DNA of 64,000 nt. Source: Arachidicoccus sp. Lineage in GTDB: Bacteria; Bacteroidota; Bacteroidia; Chitinophagales; Chitinophagaceae. Made by a program: the position numbers and the translations under genes. Location: the NCBI GenBank assembly GCA_028283605.1, contig JAPWKH010000014.1:186001-250000 (forward strand), written 5' to 3'. This document shows, one piece after another, positions 1-10,576 of the stretch (within the stretch, counting starts at the first letter, position 1; every line of letters begins with the position of its first letter). Under the pieces are notes generated by a model. It did not search any database, was not told where the DNA came from, and saw only the letters and a list, made by a program, of their open reading frames with translations.

Positions 1-436
1 GCGTTTGTAAAGAATGAAAATTATTTCAATTTGGAACAGGATGAGCAATATATACCTCATTTGTCCGTTACATGCATCCTCAGTTAGAGCATTTTTCTTA
101 TTATTACCCTGCGTTGAGCAATAGGATCGCAAACATTTGCAAATGATTAAAATTAATTCTCGTAATAGTTTTAGTTTATTTATTTTCGAATATATATGCA
201 TGTCATGCTCTTTTTGAATTTTTAAACTTTTCTTCAGCCAAATTCACAGCATAATTCAGCTGTTTATTTAGATTTTCAGAAAGACTCTGTTGGCATAATT
301 TATAAGTGTATAGTTGAGAGGGAATTATGAAAATATGCTGAATTGCGTGCCTACGGGACTAAGGCTTATCGAACTCGGAATATTTTACAATTCAGGAAAT
401 AAAAGGTTGTTTGTGCCAAATATCAACCTGCATACA

Positions 437-1966
437 TCATTTATAAATATTCATGCTTTCATCATAGACAGGGCTTTGTATGCCTAAGAAATGTGAAACG
501 CTGTGAAACACATTATACTGGGTCAGATCTTTATACGGCTTCAGCTGTTTTGTGCTGTCGGATACCCAGACTATAAACGGAATCTCATATTGTACTTTGG
601 GTGCAATGCTTTTGGGAACGCCGTGCATGTATAAATTATCTTCTCCCAACGACTCTCCATGATCCGATACAAATATCATTGTACTGTTATATCCTTTCAG
701 CTGTTTCAAATCTTCAATTATGTTGTGCAGAATATAATCCGTATAAACAATCGTATTGTCATAGGCATTGTATAGTTCTTCTTTAGAACATTCACCTAAT
801 TCAACACTATTGCAAACGGGTTTAAATGTTTCAAATTGAGGTGGATATTTTTTACTATAGGTAGGTCCGTGGCTTGTGCTTGTATGTAATATAATAAATA
901 TTTTATTCTTCTTACTGGCTAATATTTCCTCCTTTAATCCGGTCAAAAGAACTTCATCGTAATGGCAATCAGCGCTCTTGCATTCGGATTCTAATTTTTG
1001 TTTGGTTTCATAATGGTCTTTGATGTGAACCGGAGGCTCTCCCCAATTGTCCGTTCTCCAGTAAACATCTACGCCTGTCCTATATAAATAATTAGGTAAT
1101 ATTTCGTATAACTTACTTGACTTCTTGTATTCTAAAATACTTTTTACGCCCGCTGTTGTATAGGTCGCGCTGGATGTTGCATCAAACCAGAACAAATTTT
1201 TAGTTTTGGAAAGAAACGGATTAGTATTCTTTTTATATCCGTATAAAGAAAAATTTGCCCTTCTTGCGGATTCTCCTATTACCAATACAACAACAGCTTT
1301 TGTGCTGTCTTTTATTGTGGCGTTGGGTAATAAGATTTCTTTTTCATTTTGCTGGTGTTTATGAATATAAAACAGAGAAAGATTTACCGAATATGACCAG
1401 GGCATTGCCAGCCCGCCCAATTGCTTTGAGTTTTTATCGATCCATGTCCAGTTCTTAGCGTTGGCAAACCCTACGATTATTATAAGCAGCAACGTGAATG
1501 AAGATGTTACAAAAAACCTCTTTGGTCTTGGATAGAGAATTTTGGTTCTGACGATATAGATAGCGGGAAGCATGCCAAGAAAAATCACATAAAGTATTAA
1601 TTGTGCCGAGAAAAAGCTGCTTGCTTCTGAATATCTAGTGTCAAGAACGTTGCCGATCATACTTTCATCTACGATGATGCTATAAGTATGAATGAAGTAC
1701 ACCGCAGCTGCGTTTAAAACAAAAGTCAAAGCCAATAGCCATTTGCCCGCCTTTCGCGTCAGGAAGAGAACCACATAAAAAGCAAAAGCATTTGCTACCG
1801 GCATCAAAATGATTAAGCTGGCGATGATGATAATTCCGTTCCAACTCTGATAATCAACATTTTTAAAAACAAAGGCAAAAAAAGGATAATGATATAAAAA
1901 GAAATTGAGCACGCTCATTATCGCTGCAAAGCGGCCTAAACTTATATTATTTTTTATCTTGAACAC
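437..1966 (-). CDS. eptA-like: Phosphoethanolamine transferase, EptA/sulfatase superfamily
   Basis: N-terminal TM helices followed by VIGESARRANFSLYGYKKNTNP, SATYTTAGVKSIL and FVSDHGESLGE motifs. Confidence 0.9.
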   Translation of the reverse strand: MFKIKNNISLGRFAAIMSVLNFFLYHYPFFAFVFKNVDYQSWNGIIIIASLIILMPVANAFAFYVVLFLTRKAGKWLLALTFVLNAAAVYFIHTYSIIVDESMIGNVLDTRYSEASSFFSAQLILYVIFLGMLPAIYIVRTKILYPRPKRFFVTSSFTLLLIIIVGFANAKNWTWIDKNSKQLGGLAMPWSYSVNLSLFYIHKHQQNEKEILLPNATIKDSTKAVVVLVIGESARRANFSLYGYKKNTNPFLSKTKNLFWFDATSSATYTTAGVKSILEYKKSSKLYEILPNYLYRTGVDVYWRTDNWGEPPVHIKDHYETKQKLESECKSADCHYDEVLLTGLKEEILASKKNKIFIILHTSTSHGPTYSKKYPPQFETFKPVCNSVELGECSKEELYNAYDNTIVYTDYILHNIIEDLKQLKGYNSTMIFVSDHGESLGEDNLYMHGVPKSIAPKVQYEIPFIVWVSDSTKQLKPYKDLTQYNVFHSVSHFLGIQSPVYDESMNIYK

Positions 1967-2033
1967 TAATTAATGTATGAAGAAGTAATTAAAATAGTTG
2001 ATTGAAATAAGCATATGTCCATATAAAGCAAAA

Positions 2034-2705
2034 TTATGTCAATCCTCTTTTCGTCAACCCGATAAATAAATATTGAACAGCAATAAAGGTACAAACAGCA
2101 ATCAGCACTCCTAACATAGAGCCGAACCATATATCTTCCAAAAAGTGCTCGCCTAAATAAATTCTTGAATAAGCTGTCAGACACGCACCTGCAAAGCTGA
2201 TAAAAATTGTGTACTTATTGCGACTGAAACACAATGAAAGATAAGCTGCAATACAAAATGCCGTTGTGGTATGGCCGGATGGAAAAGAATATTTACTGTA
2301 TAACGGAATCCAAGCCGCCGTTTCTACTACATTTTTTCCATAACAGGCTAAGGGCCTCGGATGGTTGAAAGCGTGTTTTAACCACGCAACCATTAGTGAA
2401 ACGATCAATGCACCGAGAAGCATGCCAATTAGTATGCGATAATTTTTCTTGATTAAAAACAAAATTGAAAGCGGTATTAAAATAATACCATTCCCAATAT
2501 CTGTGAATGCGGTAAAGAAGACATCTGCCTGCAAACTTCTGAAATGATTAATCGATATGAAAAAAGTATATTTAGAAGTAAATAACAATAAAAAAGAGAT
2601 TATTGCCATCCAACATCCAAAGCACACGAAAAAAGGATTCGTTTTTATCGTGCAGCCACACTTATTCTTTATTGTGTCAAGCGAAGCAACCAAATTCTTT
2701 ATCAT
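2034..2705 (-). CDS. PAP2-family phosphatase (LpxE/LpxF-like)
   Basis: PAP2 signature KHAFNHPRP / SFPSGHTT / SRIYLGEHFLEDIWFG plus TM segments. Confidence 0.9.
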   Translation of the reverse strand: MIKNLVASLDTIKNKCGCTIKTNPFFVCFGCWMAIISFLLLFTSKYTFFISINHFRSLQADVFFTAFTDIGNGIILIPLSILFLIKKNYRILIGMLLGALIVSLMVAWLKHAFNHPRPLACYGKNVVETAAWIPLYSKYSFPSGHTTTAFCIAAYLSLCFSRNKYTIFISFAGACLTAYSRIYLGEHFLEDIWFGSMLGVLIAVCTFIAVQYLFIGLTKRGLT

Positions 2706-2990
2706 ATTTTACTGATTTGCGGGAGTTGTTTAACGAAAGATTATTTGTGATTTTAATTATGGCGCGAAAACTTTTTGAGCACATAGTTAGGCAGGCATTC
2801 TGAAAACATACTGAATTTAGCGGCCTCCCTATTGTGCGTGTTTGTTAAATTTTGAATATTTAACAATTAGGAAAACGAAAAATAGAGATTGTCATCAGCA
2901 AGAATATCTATGACATTTGTTTAAGAGCAACTCCTGGTTTATCTTCTGGTTTTTTTCAGAATCGCTTCTAATTTTTGTAAAAAATAAATC

Positions 2991-3167
2991 ATGAAAACAC
3001 TCAAAAATATCAAATGGGGCGTGCCGATTCCCGATGGATCCGATCCTAAAGTATGGTTTCACGACCTATTGAGAAAAGATGGAACGCCTTTTAGCGAAGA
3101 TGAGGTGATTTTAATAAAACAATTGACAAGTGCAAGTGAAAAAGAGCATCAAAGCAATGCGCATTAA
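2991..3167 (+). CDS. Small protein, 58 aa, unknown
   Basis: ATG-to-TAA ORF MKTLKNIKWGVPIPDGSDPKVWFHDLLRKDGTPFSEDEVILIKQLTSASEKEHQSNAH; below the size cut-off of the ORF track; coding-like composition. Confidence 0.5.
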   Translation: MKTLKNIKWGVPIPDGSDPKVWFHDLLRKDGTPFSEDEVILIKQLTSASEKEHQSNAH

Positions 3168-3274
3168 ATAAAAACTGTTTTCATCAGAGAGAATTAAATA
3201 GTTGACAACTTCAAATCAAGTCGGTCAAAATTACTCTTTTACAATTACCATTTTAGTCGTATCGTTGTATAGTC

Positions 3275-4156
3275 ATGCCTTCTCAAAACATAAAGAATAT
3301 TCAGTTCGATGATAAAATATCCATCGGTGTAGAAATCATACCCGTTGATAAAAATTATGTAGCGCAAAGTGCCAACCTGACAACAGCTCACAGAGCTTCA
3401 TTTTATTGTATATTATGGTTTCAGGAAGGCTATCCGACGCATCAGGTAGATTTCGTACCAATAAAAGTGCGTCCCGGAAGTTTGCTTTTTGTAGGAAAAG
3501 ACAGCGTACAGTTTTTTGACCAGACAAATAACTTCAAGGCGAAAGTGCTACTTTTTACGGATGCGTTTTTCTGTAAAAATGATAATGACATAAAGTATTT
3601 GAACAGGACTCCTTTATTCCATACGTTCGACAGTTCCTTGCAATGTATATTGAGTGTTTCTGAAAAATTGAACACACTTTGGACATTCATGGAACATGAA
3701 GAAAAAGCACCGCATGACAGATTCAAGCCAATCCTTTTAAGGAATTATCTTGAGAGTTTTTTATTGCAGGCAGAAAGGACAATCGGAGATAAAGTAAACA
3801 CACCCTCAGCTAACGAAAACTACAAGGAAATATTTTTTAGTTTTAAGGAATTGGCAGAAAAGCATTTTAAAGAACAAAAGCCTGTTTCCTATTATTCAGA
3901 AAAATTATACATATCTGCTAAAGTCCTCTCCCGAACCACCCAAAAACTCTCAGGCAAAACACCAAAACATATATTGGACGAAAGGCTGCTGCTCGAAGCA
4001 AAACGATTACTAATGCACGATACAAGCGCAGGCAAAGAAATCGGTTATTCACTCGGGTTTACAGAACCGACAAATTTTATCAAATTCTTTCGGAAGCACG
4101 CAGGCAAAACGCCTCTCGCGTTTCGTGCGCATTATCGTCAGTCAAAAGGGCAATAA
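3275..4156 (+). CDS. AraC-family transcriptional regulator
   Basis: C-terminal AraC HTH: YSEKLYISAKVLSRTTQKLSGKTPKHILDERLLLEAKRLL...IGYSLGFTEPTNFIKFFRKHAGKTPLAFR. Confidence 0.92.
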   Translation: MPSQNIKNIQFDDKISIGVEIIPVDKNYVAQSANLTTAHRASFYCILWFQEGYPTHQVDFVPIKVRPGSLLFVGKDSVQFFDQTNNFKAKVLLFTDAFFCKNDNDIKYLNRTPLFHTFDSSLQCILSVSEKLNTLWTFMEHEEKAPHDRFKPILLRNYLESFLLQAERTIGDKVNTPSANENYKEIFFSFKELAEKHFKEQKPVSYYSEKLYISAKVLSRTTQKLSGKTPKHILDERLLLEAKRLLMHDTSAGKEIGYSLGFTEPTNFIKFFRKHAGKTPLAFRAHYRQSKGQ

Positions 4157-4239
4157 GTTATCATCAAAAGGCATTTCTTTACCTTTCCCGACTTCCGCAT
4201 GTAATAGACCTTTGCACTGTAAACCAAAAACAAAAAATC

Positions 4240-5010
4240 ATGTTTTATCAAGTAAACGATATTCAATTATTCGTAGCCGATGAAGGAGAAAAGTCTCCTA
4301 CTTTATTATTTATCCATTTTTGGGGTGGATCATCCAATACCTGGAAACCGGTAACAGACATACTCCACGCAAAATACCGTTGTATCAGGTACGACCAACG
4401 CGGATGGGGCAAATCAGATAAACCAAAATCAGGCTATGATATTCAGTCTTTGGCTGATGACGTAGTGGCGTTGGTTGAAGCACTGCAATTGGAGGAATAT
4501 ATTTTAGTAGGACATTCCATGGGCGGAAAAATTGCACAGGCTGTTGCCGGACGTAACCCTAAAGGACTTAGGAAGTTAATCCTCATTGCACCTTCGCCTG
4601 CTACGCCAACAATAGTTCTTACAGAAATGAAACAAGGAATGATCGCTGCCTATACTTCTTTAGAAAACATTAATGGAATAATTGAGCAAGTCTTTAAAGC
4701 ATCTGATTTATCCTTAGAAAGCAAACAACAGGTTATTGAAGATATGCAGCATCACAGCGCAGAATCCCGGTGTGCATGGCCCGAGTTGGCTTTGGAAGAA
4801 GACGTTTCCGAATGTTTGCCAAATATCAAAATTCCAACGTTGGTTATTGCCGGTGAAAATGATATTGTTGATGCTCCGGCTCGCTTAAAACAAGAGGTTG
4901 CACAGAAAATACATAATGCCGAAATGGCTGTTATTCCTAATGTCGGACATCTTATAATGCTTCAGGCTCCGAAGAAAGTAGCTGAACTAATAAATGTTTT
5001 TTGTAAATAG
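4240..5010 (+). CDS. Alpha/beta hydrolase
   Basis: GHSMGG nucleophile elbow, RYDQRGWGKSDKP, C-terminal NVGHLIMLQAP. Confidence 0.92.
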   Translation: MFYQVNDIQLFVADEGEKSPTLLFIHFWGGSSNTWKPVTDILHAKYRCIRYDQRGWGKSDKPKSGYDIQSLADDVVALVEALQLEEYILVGHSMGGKIAQAVAGRNPKGLRKLILIAPSPATPTIVLTEMKQGMIAAYTSLENINGIIEQVFKASDLSLESKQQVIEDMQHHSAESRCAWPELALEEDVSECLPNIKIPTLVIAGENDIVDAPARLKQEVAQKIHNAEMAVIPNVGHLIMLQAPKKVAELINVFCK

Positions 5011-5271
5011 CATAATTATTTTAGTTCATTTATTTCATACGCTCGTTAAGATGCTCGGCATCAGGTCAATAACGAGCGTTCCTACTTATGCTACCAGTGT
5101 GAGCCAAATATCGTTTCATTATCGGTCAAGATGAATATTTTGTTCTGACTCCGCACTTATTATTTCTATCATTCACCTTGCAATATGCATAATTTTTGGT
5201 AAGCAATAGTTTAGTAAGTCGGTCGTACAAATTTATCGTTTAATTGAAGGCAGATAATCTCTTTCTTGTGG

Positions 5272-6192
5272 TCAGTTAATTCCTAAAACTATTTTGCCGT
5301 TTACTCCTCCCTTTGAAACCAAATCTTGTGCCTCCGCTGCCTGTTCTAATTGCATGATTCTAGATATTTGAGCTTTTATTTTCCCTTCTAAAATATATGG
5401 CTCACAATAATCTAATTTTTTATAAGATGGATTTGACATGATAAACTGGGATGTCACTTCATATTTTTCAGCGAGTTCGACAGAAGGAGGCATTACAACG
5501 CTTATTAACTTTCCGTCTTTTTTTAATACTTCAAAAGATTTGGTTTGTGTTTCGCCGCCTACTAAATCTGCAACAATATCAACGTCTTTTACAATCGCAG
5601 TGAAATCTTGTGTCATATAATCAATAATTTCATCTGCGCCAAGAGTTTTAACTCTGTCAAGTTCGGCTCCTGAAGTTGTTCCCGATACATAAGCGCCAAG
5701 TACCTTTGCCATTTGTACCATTATGCTGCCTACCCCTCCAGAAGCGCCATGTATCAAAATTTTCTGCCCTGAATGCAATTGCCCTGCTTCTACTAAAAGT
5801 GTATATGCGGTAGTAAGTGGTGTGGCTAAAGCAGCAGCTTCAGTTAGTGAAATCAAGTTTGGGATTATTGCCGCCTGTTCTTCATTAAGAGAAATATATT
5901 CGGCATAGGTCCCACCATAGTTTGTGGCATAAACCCTGTCTCCAACTTTAATACGGTTTACTTTATTTCCAACTGCTTCAACAATTCCCGAAACATCCGA
6001 ACCAGGAATGTATGGAAAAGTGATAGGCATCACTTGTTGTAAATACCCTTCCCGTATTTTTATCTCCAAAGGATTCACCGTGGTAGCTGCAATTTTTATC
6101 AACACTTCATTTTCCTGAACCATCGGTTTATATGTTTGGTTTAGTTGTAGAACATCTGAATGACCAAATGCTTTGTATTGTATCGCTTTCAT
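5272..6192 (-). CDS. NADP-dependent oxidoreductase, quinone oxidoreductase/MDR family
   Basis: MKAIQYKAFGHSDVLQL..., PGSDVSGIVEAVG, GASGGVGSIMVQMAK Rossmann motif. Confidence 0.9.
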   Translation of the reverse strand: MKAIQYKAFGHSDVLQLNQTYKPMVQENEVLIKIAATTVNPLEIKIREGYLQQVMPITFPYIPGSDVSGIVEAVGNKVNRIKVGDRVYATNYGGTYAEYISLNEEQAAIIPNLISLTEAAALATPLTTAYTLLVEAGQLHSGQKILIHGASGGVGSIMVQMAKVLGAYVSGTTSGAELDRVKTLGADEIIDYMTQDFTAIVKDVDIVADLVGGETQTKSFEVLKKDGKLISVVMPPSVELAEKYEVTSQFIMSNPSYKKLDYCEPYILEGKIKAQISRIMQLEQAAEAQDLVSKGGVNGKIVLGIN

Positions 6193-6305
6193 TTTATTTT
6201 TTTTAGTGTTTTAATTTATCGTTTAATAGTCGCATACTACTTGCCCTTTTATTTCTTAAACTTCTTGTAACAGTAGCATCATATCTTTGTTTTATAATTT
6301 AAATT

Positions 6306-6812
6306 TTAATATTTATCATTTGTAAAATAGTCTGCCGGAAAAACTTCCAATTCGTGTTTGAACGCAATCGTTTTAAGTGATGCAGCATCTTCTTCATTCA
6401 TCAGGAGTGTTGGTAGAAACTCTCTGTAACCAACGGGTTGCCCTATTTCTTTAAAAAATTCTTCCAGCCCTGACGCCACAACGATGCATAAGATATGTAC
6501 ATTTGAATTCGTCTCATTTTTAAAAGAATGGATAGCACCGCCTATTGGAATGGTCACAAACGAACCCCGTTTTGCAACATACGCTTGTGACTCAGTTCGC
6601 ACTACAATTTCCCCTTCTATAACATAAAATGATTCATAAAATTTTGGGTGTGCGTGTGGCGAAGGTCCTCCTTTGGGCGGAATCAACATGTCAATTACGG
6701 CAAACGCATTTTCTGTTTCTTTGCCGGTGATAAGTAATCTGTAATTGTCCCCTACTACCGATAAATCCTGCCCTTCACGGGGATTTACGGTTATGATTTT
6801 TGTCGGTCTCAT
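6306..6812 (-). CDS. Cupin-domain protein
   Basis: GGPSPHAHPKFYESFYVIEGEIVV cupin motif. Confidence 0.85.
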   Translation of the reverse strand: MRPTKIITVNPREGQDLSVVGDNYRLLITGKETENAFAVIDMLIPPKGGPSPHAHPKFYESFYVIEGEIVVRTESQAYVAKRGSFVTIPIGGAIHSFKNETNSNVHILCIVVASGLEEFFKEIGQPVGYREFLPTLLMNEEDAASLKTIAFKHELEVFPADYFTNDKY

Positions 6813-6838
6813 TTTTAAATTTTTAGTAGTTGAAAATA

Positions 6839-7924
6839 TTACTTTTGTAAAGTTGGATAGTCTGTATAACCTATTGCATCAGGTGTTGCATACAGTGTTT
6901 TAAAGTCAACAGGATTTAAAGCAGCACCCGTTTCTATTCGTTTATCAAAATCAGGGTTGGCTAAAAAAGCTTTGCCAAAAGCAGCTAAATCAGCAGAGCC
7001 GTTTACTAATGCTTGTTCAGCTGTTTCGGGGGTAAAGCCACCTGCCTTGATAATTGTTCCATCGAAGTTTGAGCGAATGGCATCTATGGTTGCTTGTGGA
7101 ATTAGCGGGTTCAAAACAATGTGTATGTATGCAACTTTCATTTTGTTTAATTCAGTTGCCAAAAAAGCATAAGTGTCGTGAACTTCACTTTCATCATACG
7201 GTTGCAAATCGCCTGTTTTTGAAAAAGGAGATAGGCGGATTCCCACTTTATTGTTGCCGATTGTGGTAACAGTTTTTTCAGCAACTTCGAGTGTTAGCCT
7301 TGTCCTGTTCTTAATGTTTCCTCCATAGGCATCGGTCCTATTGTTTACATTAGGGTTTAAGAATTGTTCTAATAAGTATCCATTAGCGCCATGCAATTCT
7401 ATTCCGTCAAAGCCCGTCGCCATTGCATTTTTAGCAGCGTTTACATAACCTTGAACAACGGCTTCTACCTCTTTTATCGTTAATGCCTTAGGGGTTGAAA
7501 AATCCTGTAATCCGTTGATATCTGTTTGAATTTGTCCTGTAGCTTTTATACTAGAAGCACCCACAAGCATTGCTCCTGCAGGCAAATTGTGAAAATGCCC
7601 CATACGTCCTGTGTGCATTATCTGAAGAAAAATTTTCGTACCATCCTTATGTACTGCTGCTGTGGTTTTTTTCCAACCTTCAATTTGTGGTTTACTGAAT
7701 ATGCCGGGGATCCGAGCATAACCTAAAGCATCGGGAGATGGTGCTGTGCCTTCGGTAATGATAAGGCCTGCGCCCGTTCGCTGTCCATAATATTCAGCCA
7801 TTAAATCATTGGGTAAATTATTGACAGCTCTGCTTCTTGTCATAGGAGCCATTACTAAATGATTTTTAAGATCAAGATTGCCTTTTGAATAAGGCGTTAG
7901 GAGTGTTATTATCTTGCTTTGCAT
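6839..7924 (-). CDS. Alkene reductase, Old Yellow Enzyme family (NemA-like)
   Basis: NHLVMAPMTRSRA, GFDGIELHGANGYLLEQFLNPNVNNRTDAYGG. Confidence 0.93.
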   Translation of the reverse strand: MQSKIITLLTPYSKGNLDLKNHLVMAPMTRSRAVNNLPNDLMAEYYGQRTGAGLIITEGTAPSPDALGYARIPGIFSKPQIEGWKKTTAAVHKDGTKIFLQIMHTGRMGHFHNLPAGAMLVGASSIKATGQIQTDINGLQDFSTPKALTIKEVEAVVQGYVNAAKNAMATGFDGIELHGANGYLLEQFLNPNVNNRTDAYGGNIKNRTRLTLEVAEKTVTTIGNNKVGIRLSPFSKTGDLQPYDESEVHDTYAFLATELNKMKVAYIHIVLNPLIPQATIDAIRSNFDGTIIKAGGFTPETAEQALVNGSADLAAFGKAFLANPDFDKRIETGAALNPVDFKTLYATPDAIGYTDYPTLQK

Positions 7925-8000
7925 TTGTTTTATTATTTAATAATGCAAAGATGCTATGAACATCAAGTATAAAATAGCGATATAAGACCGTAAAATAGTC

Positions 8001-8984
8001 CTATCCGACAACGGAATATTTCTTTGGCGTAATGCCAAACTGCTTTTCAAACAACCTGCTAAAATGACTGAGATTGGAAAAGCCCAGTTGGTAACCAACA
8101 TGGGAAACAGAATATCCTGCTTGCTTTAATAAAAATGCGGCTTCTTCCATTCTTTTTTTTTGATAGTAGTTGTAAATGGTATCACCGAATGTTTGTTTAA
8201 ACAGTTGTTTCATTTTGGTTTTACTCATACCAATCAATTTAGAAAGTGTTGCTAACACTGGTGGTTTGCTTAAATCTTCTAAAATGAGATTTCGCAACAC
8301 AAGTAATTTTTCTGCATCGGCATTATTTATAAGTTGGTGTGGCTTGTTGTCCCTCTTTTGCAATTCGCTGAACAAATTGTACAACAATTGCTGCACCTTT
8401 ATTTTGTAATAGAAATTACTTAAACTGGTTTGCACATTTATTTCTGCAAGTTTTTTTAAGTCTTTTTTTGTTTCTTGATTCATACTTTCAAAATACACAA
8501 AAGACTTTTGGCCACCTATGATATCTTGGATTAGCGAATTTGGTTTTTCAATGTTCAAAAGGATTGAAAGTTTTGATGCCGGCATTCCTACAACGCAATA
8601 ATGTGTTTTGCTATTGGCAGGAAATTTTATTACAGAATTCATATCACTGGAAGTAATTTGAATGGCCGAATCGTTGGTTTGGGAAAACTTAACTGGCTTA
8701 CCGTCATTATAAACCAAATTAATCGGCTGTTCGTTATTGTAGAAAAAGATGCTTACTAAATCGTTGCTTACAATTGCAGCATTTCTTTTGATCGTAAAAT
8801 CTTTTATTAAATTATAATGATGAATTAATAACTTAAAACCTTCTCCAAATTCTATTTTTTTTATGTAGCCTTCACCAATAGAGGCGGGGATTGAGATACT
8901 GTTGTCCCTTATAGGGGTCTTGAATTTCGCTGAAAATTCTGCAATGAAATCAAAGTCAGGTTTAGATGTAAATTCAAAAATCAT
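8001..8984 (-). CDS. AraC-family transcriptional regulator
   Basis: C-terminal HTH LSKLIGMSKTKMKQLFKQTFGDTIYNYYQKKRMEEAAFLL...VGYQLGFSNLSHFSRLFEKQFGITPKKY. Confidence 0.92.
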   Translation of the reverse strand: MIFEFTSKPDFDFIAEFSAKFKTPIRDNSISIPASIGEGYIKKIEFGEGFKLLIHHYNLIKDFTIKRNAAIVSNDLVSIFFYNNEQPINLVYNDGKPVKFSQTNDSAIQITSSDMNSVIKFPANSKTHYCVVGMPASKLSILLNIEKPNSLIQDIIGGQKSFVYFESMNQETKKDLKKLAEINVQTSLSNFYYKIKVQQLLYNLFSELQKRDNKPHQLINNADAEKLLVLRNLILEDLSKPPVLATLSKLIGMSKTKMKQLFKQTFGDTIYNYYQKKRMEEAAFLLKQAGYSVSHVGYQLGFSNLSHFSRLFEKQFGITPKKYSVVG

Positions 8985-9351
8985 TTTTTCAGAAATTAGG
9001 CGTGTTCATGATTTTTTTTCTCTATGGAAAAACTGCTAACTTTCGTTTCGAAAGTTAGCATATATTTTCTAATAAGCCTATTTTTGAAATTTTTGTTTTG
9101 ATCCTTTCGCGCGTTATACAAAAGGTATTTGAAAAATTGAGATGAATTTAAAGTTTAAAAATTTTATCATGAGCGGCTAATTTTGGTTGCTCCCGTATTT
9201 AGAGAGGTAAGAAATCCGTATCTCAGGTCGGAATAACCATTCCTCATTGCGATTCATTTCGCACTATATACGTCAAGGTTCAATCACCTGCCATCGTGTG
9301 ATCAAACCTTGATATACAATTTTCAATATTTATTATTAAAATTTGAAAAGA

Positions 9352-9978
9352 TTATTGAAAAGCTGCTTTTAACGTCTGCGCTGCTTTCGCAGGATCTTCG
9401 GCTCCGTATATCGCTCCCCCTGCCACTGCCACTAAAGCACCTGCTGCTAATACTTCTGAAATATTATTAATATTTACGCCCCCCGCGATAGAAAAAGGAA
9501 CACCTGCTTCTTTACCTTCGTTAATAAGTTTTTGGATGGAATATCCAGGTAAGGCCTGCTCATCCAAACCTGCATGAAGTTCCACAAAATCAATGCCGAA
9601 AGCCGTAACTTCCTTTGCTCTTTTTACACGGTCCTTGACTCCGATAGTATCCACCACTACTTTTTTTCCGTATTTTTTAGCAGCTTCAACAGCACCCTTT
9701 ACTGTTGCATCATCCACTGTTCCCATTACCGTAACCAAATCCGCGCCTGCCTTAAAAGCCATCTCTGCTTCAAGAGCGCCGGTATCGGCAGTTTTCATAT
9801 CTGCGAAAACGAGTTTATCGGGATGGGCTTCTTTCATAGCCGTTACTACTTTTAATCCCTCTTGTTTAATTAAGGGTGTACCTAATTCAATAATATCTAC
9901 ATAAGGTGCTACTTTTTCGGCCAACTGTAATGCCGCTTCCGTTGACAACAGGTCTATTGCCACTTGTAATTTTGCCAT
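9352..9978 (-). CDS. hxlA: 3-hexulose-6-phosphate synthase
   Basis: OMPDC-like barrel: MAKLQVAIDLLSTEAAL, IIELGTPLIKQEG, FADMKTADTGALEAEMAFKAGAD, AGGVN; adjacent PHI gene. Confidence 0.88.
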   Translation of the reverse strand: MAKLQVAIDLLSTEAALQLAEKVAPYVDIIELGTPLIKQEGLKVVTAMKEAHPDKLVFADMKTADTGALEAEMAFKAGADLVTVMGTVDDATVKGAVEAAKKYGKKVVVDTIGVKDRVKRAKEVTAFGIDFVELHAGLDEQALPGYSIQKLINEGKEAGVPFSIAGGVNINNISEVLAAGALVAVAGGAIYGAEDPAKAAQTLKAAFQ

Positions 9979-10009
9979 AGTTTTATTTTTAAATTAAAAT
10001 GAAAAAAGA

Positions 10010-10576
10010 TTATTCGAGATTAGCATGGCGGGGCCACAAATCTTCTTTTGTTTTACCGGAATGCGACCAGAGTGTCATAAAAATTCCATCGAACAGCATC
10101 AGAATAAATTGTTCGAACAAACTGCCTGCGTATTGTTTTGAAACATGGTAGGAAAAATCTGTTTTTCCTGCTGCCGGTATAAGAATAAGCTGATCGGATT
10201 CTTTTGCCAAAGGGCTGTTCAAATCTGTAGTTAAGCTCAAAACTTTCGCTTTCACTTTCTTTGCTTTTTGTGCAGAAGTCAATACCGTAGCTGTGGTACC
10301 GGATCCTGATGCGGTGATTAACAAATCTCCTTCTGTGATTGCTGGCGTTACAATTTCACCCACAATAAAAACATGATAACCCAAGTGCATAAAACGCATG
10401 GCAGCCATCTTTAAAGCAAGGCCGCTTCTGCCGGTACCTATAAAAAAAATCCTATCTGCTTTTTGAATATATGTAATGCCTGCATTTATTTGATTTATAT
10501 CAATTTTTTCTTTTAAAGATCTATTTTCACTAATAATTAAATCAATGTTCTGCGCTGTTTCTTCTCCGTAATACAT
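10010..10576 (-). CDS. hxlB: 6-phospho-3-hexuloisomerase
   Basis: SIS domain FFIGTGRSGLALKMAAMRFMHLGYHVFIVGE..ITASGSGTTATV; adjacent to hxlA. Confidence 0.88.
   Translation of the reverse strand: MYYGEETAQNIDLIISENRSLKEKIDINQINAGITYIQKADRIFFIGTGRSGLALKMAAMRFMHLGYHVFIVGEIVTPAITEGDLLITASGSGTTATVLTSAQKAKKVKAKVLSLTTDLNSPLAKESDQLILIPAAGKTDFSYHVSKQYAGSLFEQFILMLFDGIFMTLWSHSGKTKEDLWPRHANLE

Noticed and set aside
9574-9904. Overlapping plus-strand ORFs opposite hxlA (93 and 103 aa)
   Set aside because: Antisense open frames over a well-conserved gene; no recognisable motifs. The same reasoning applies to the other antisense ORFs in the track.
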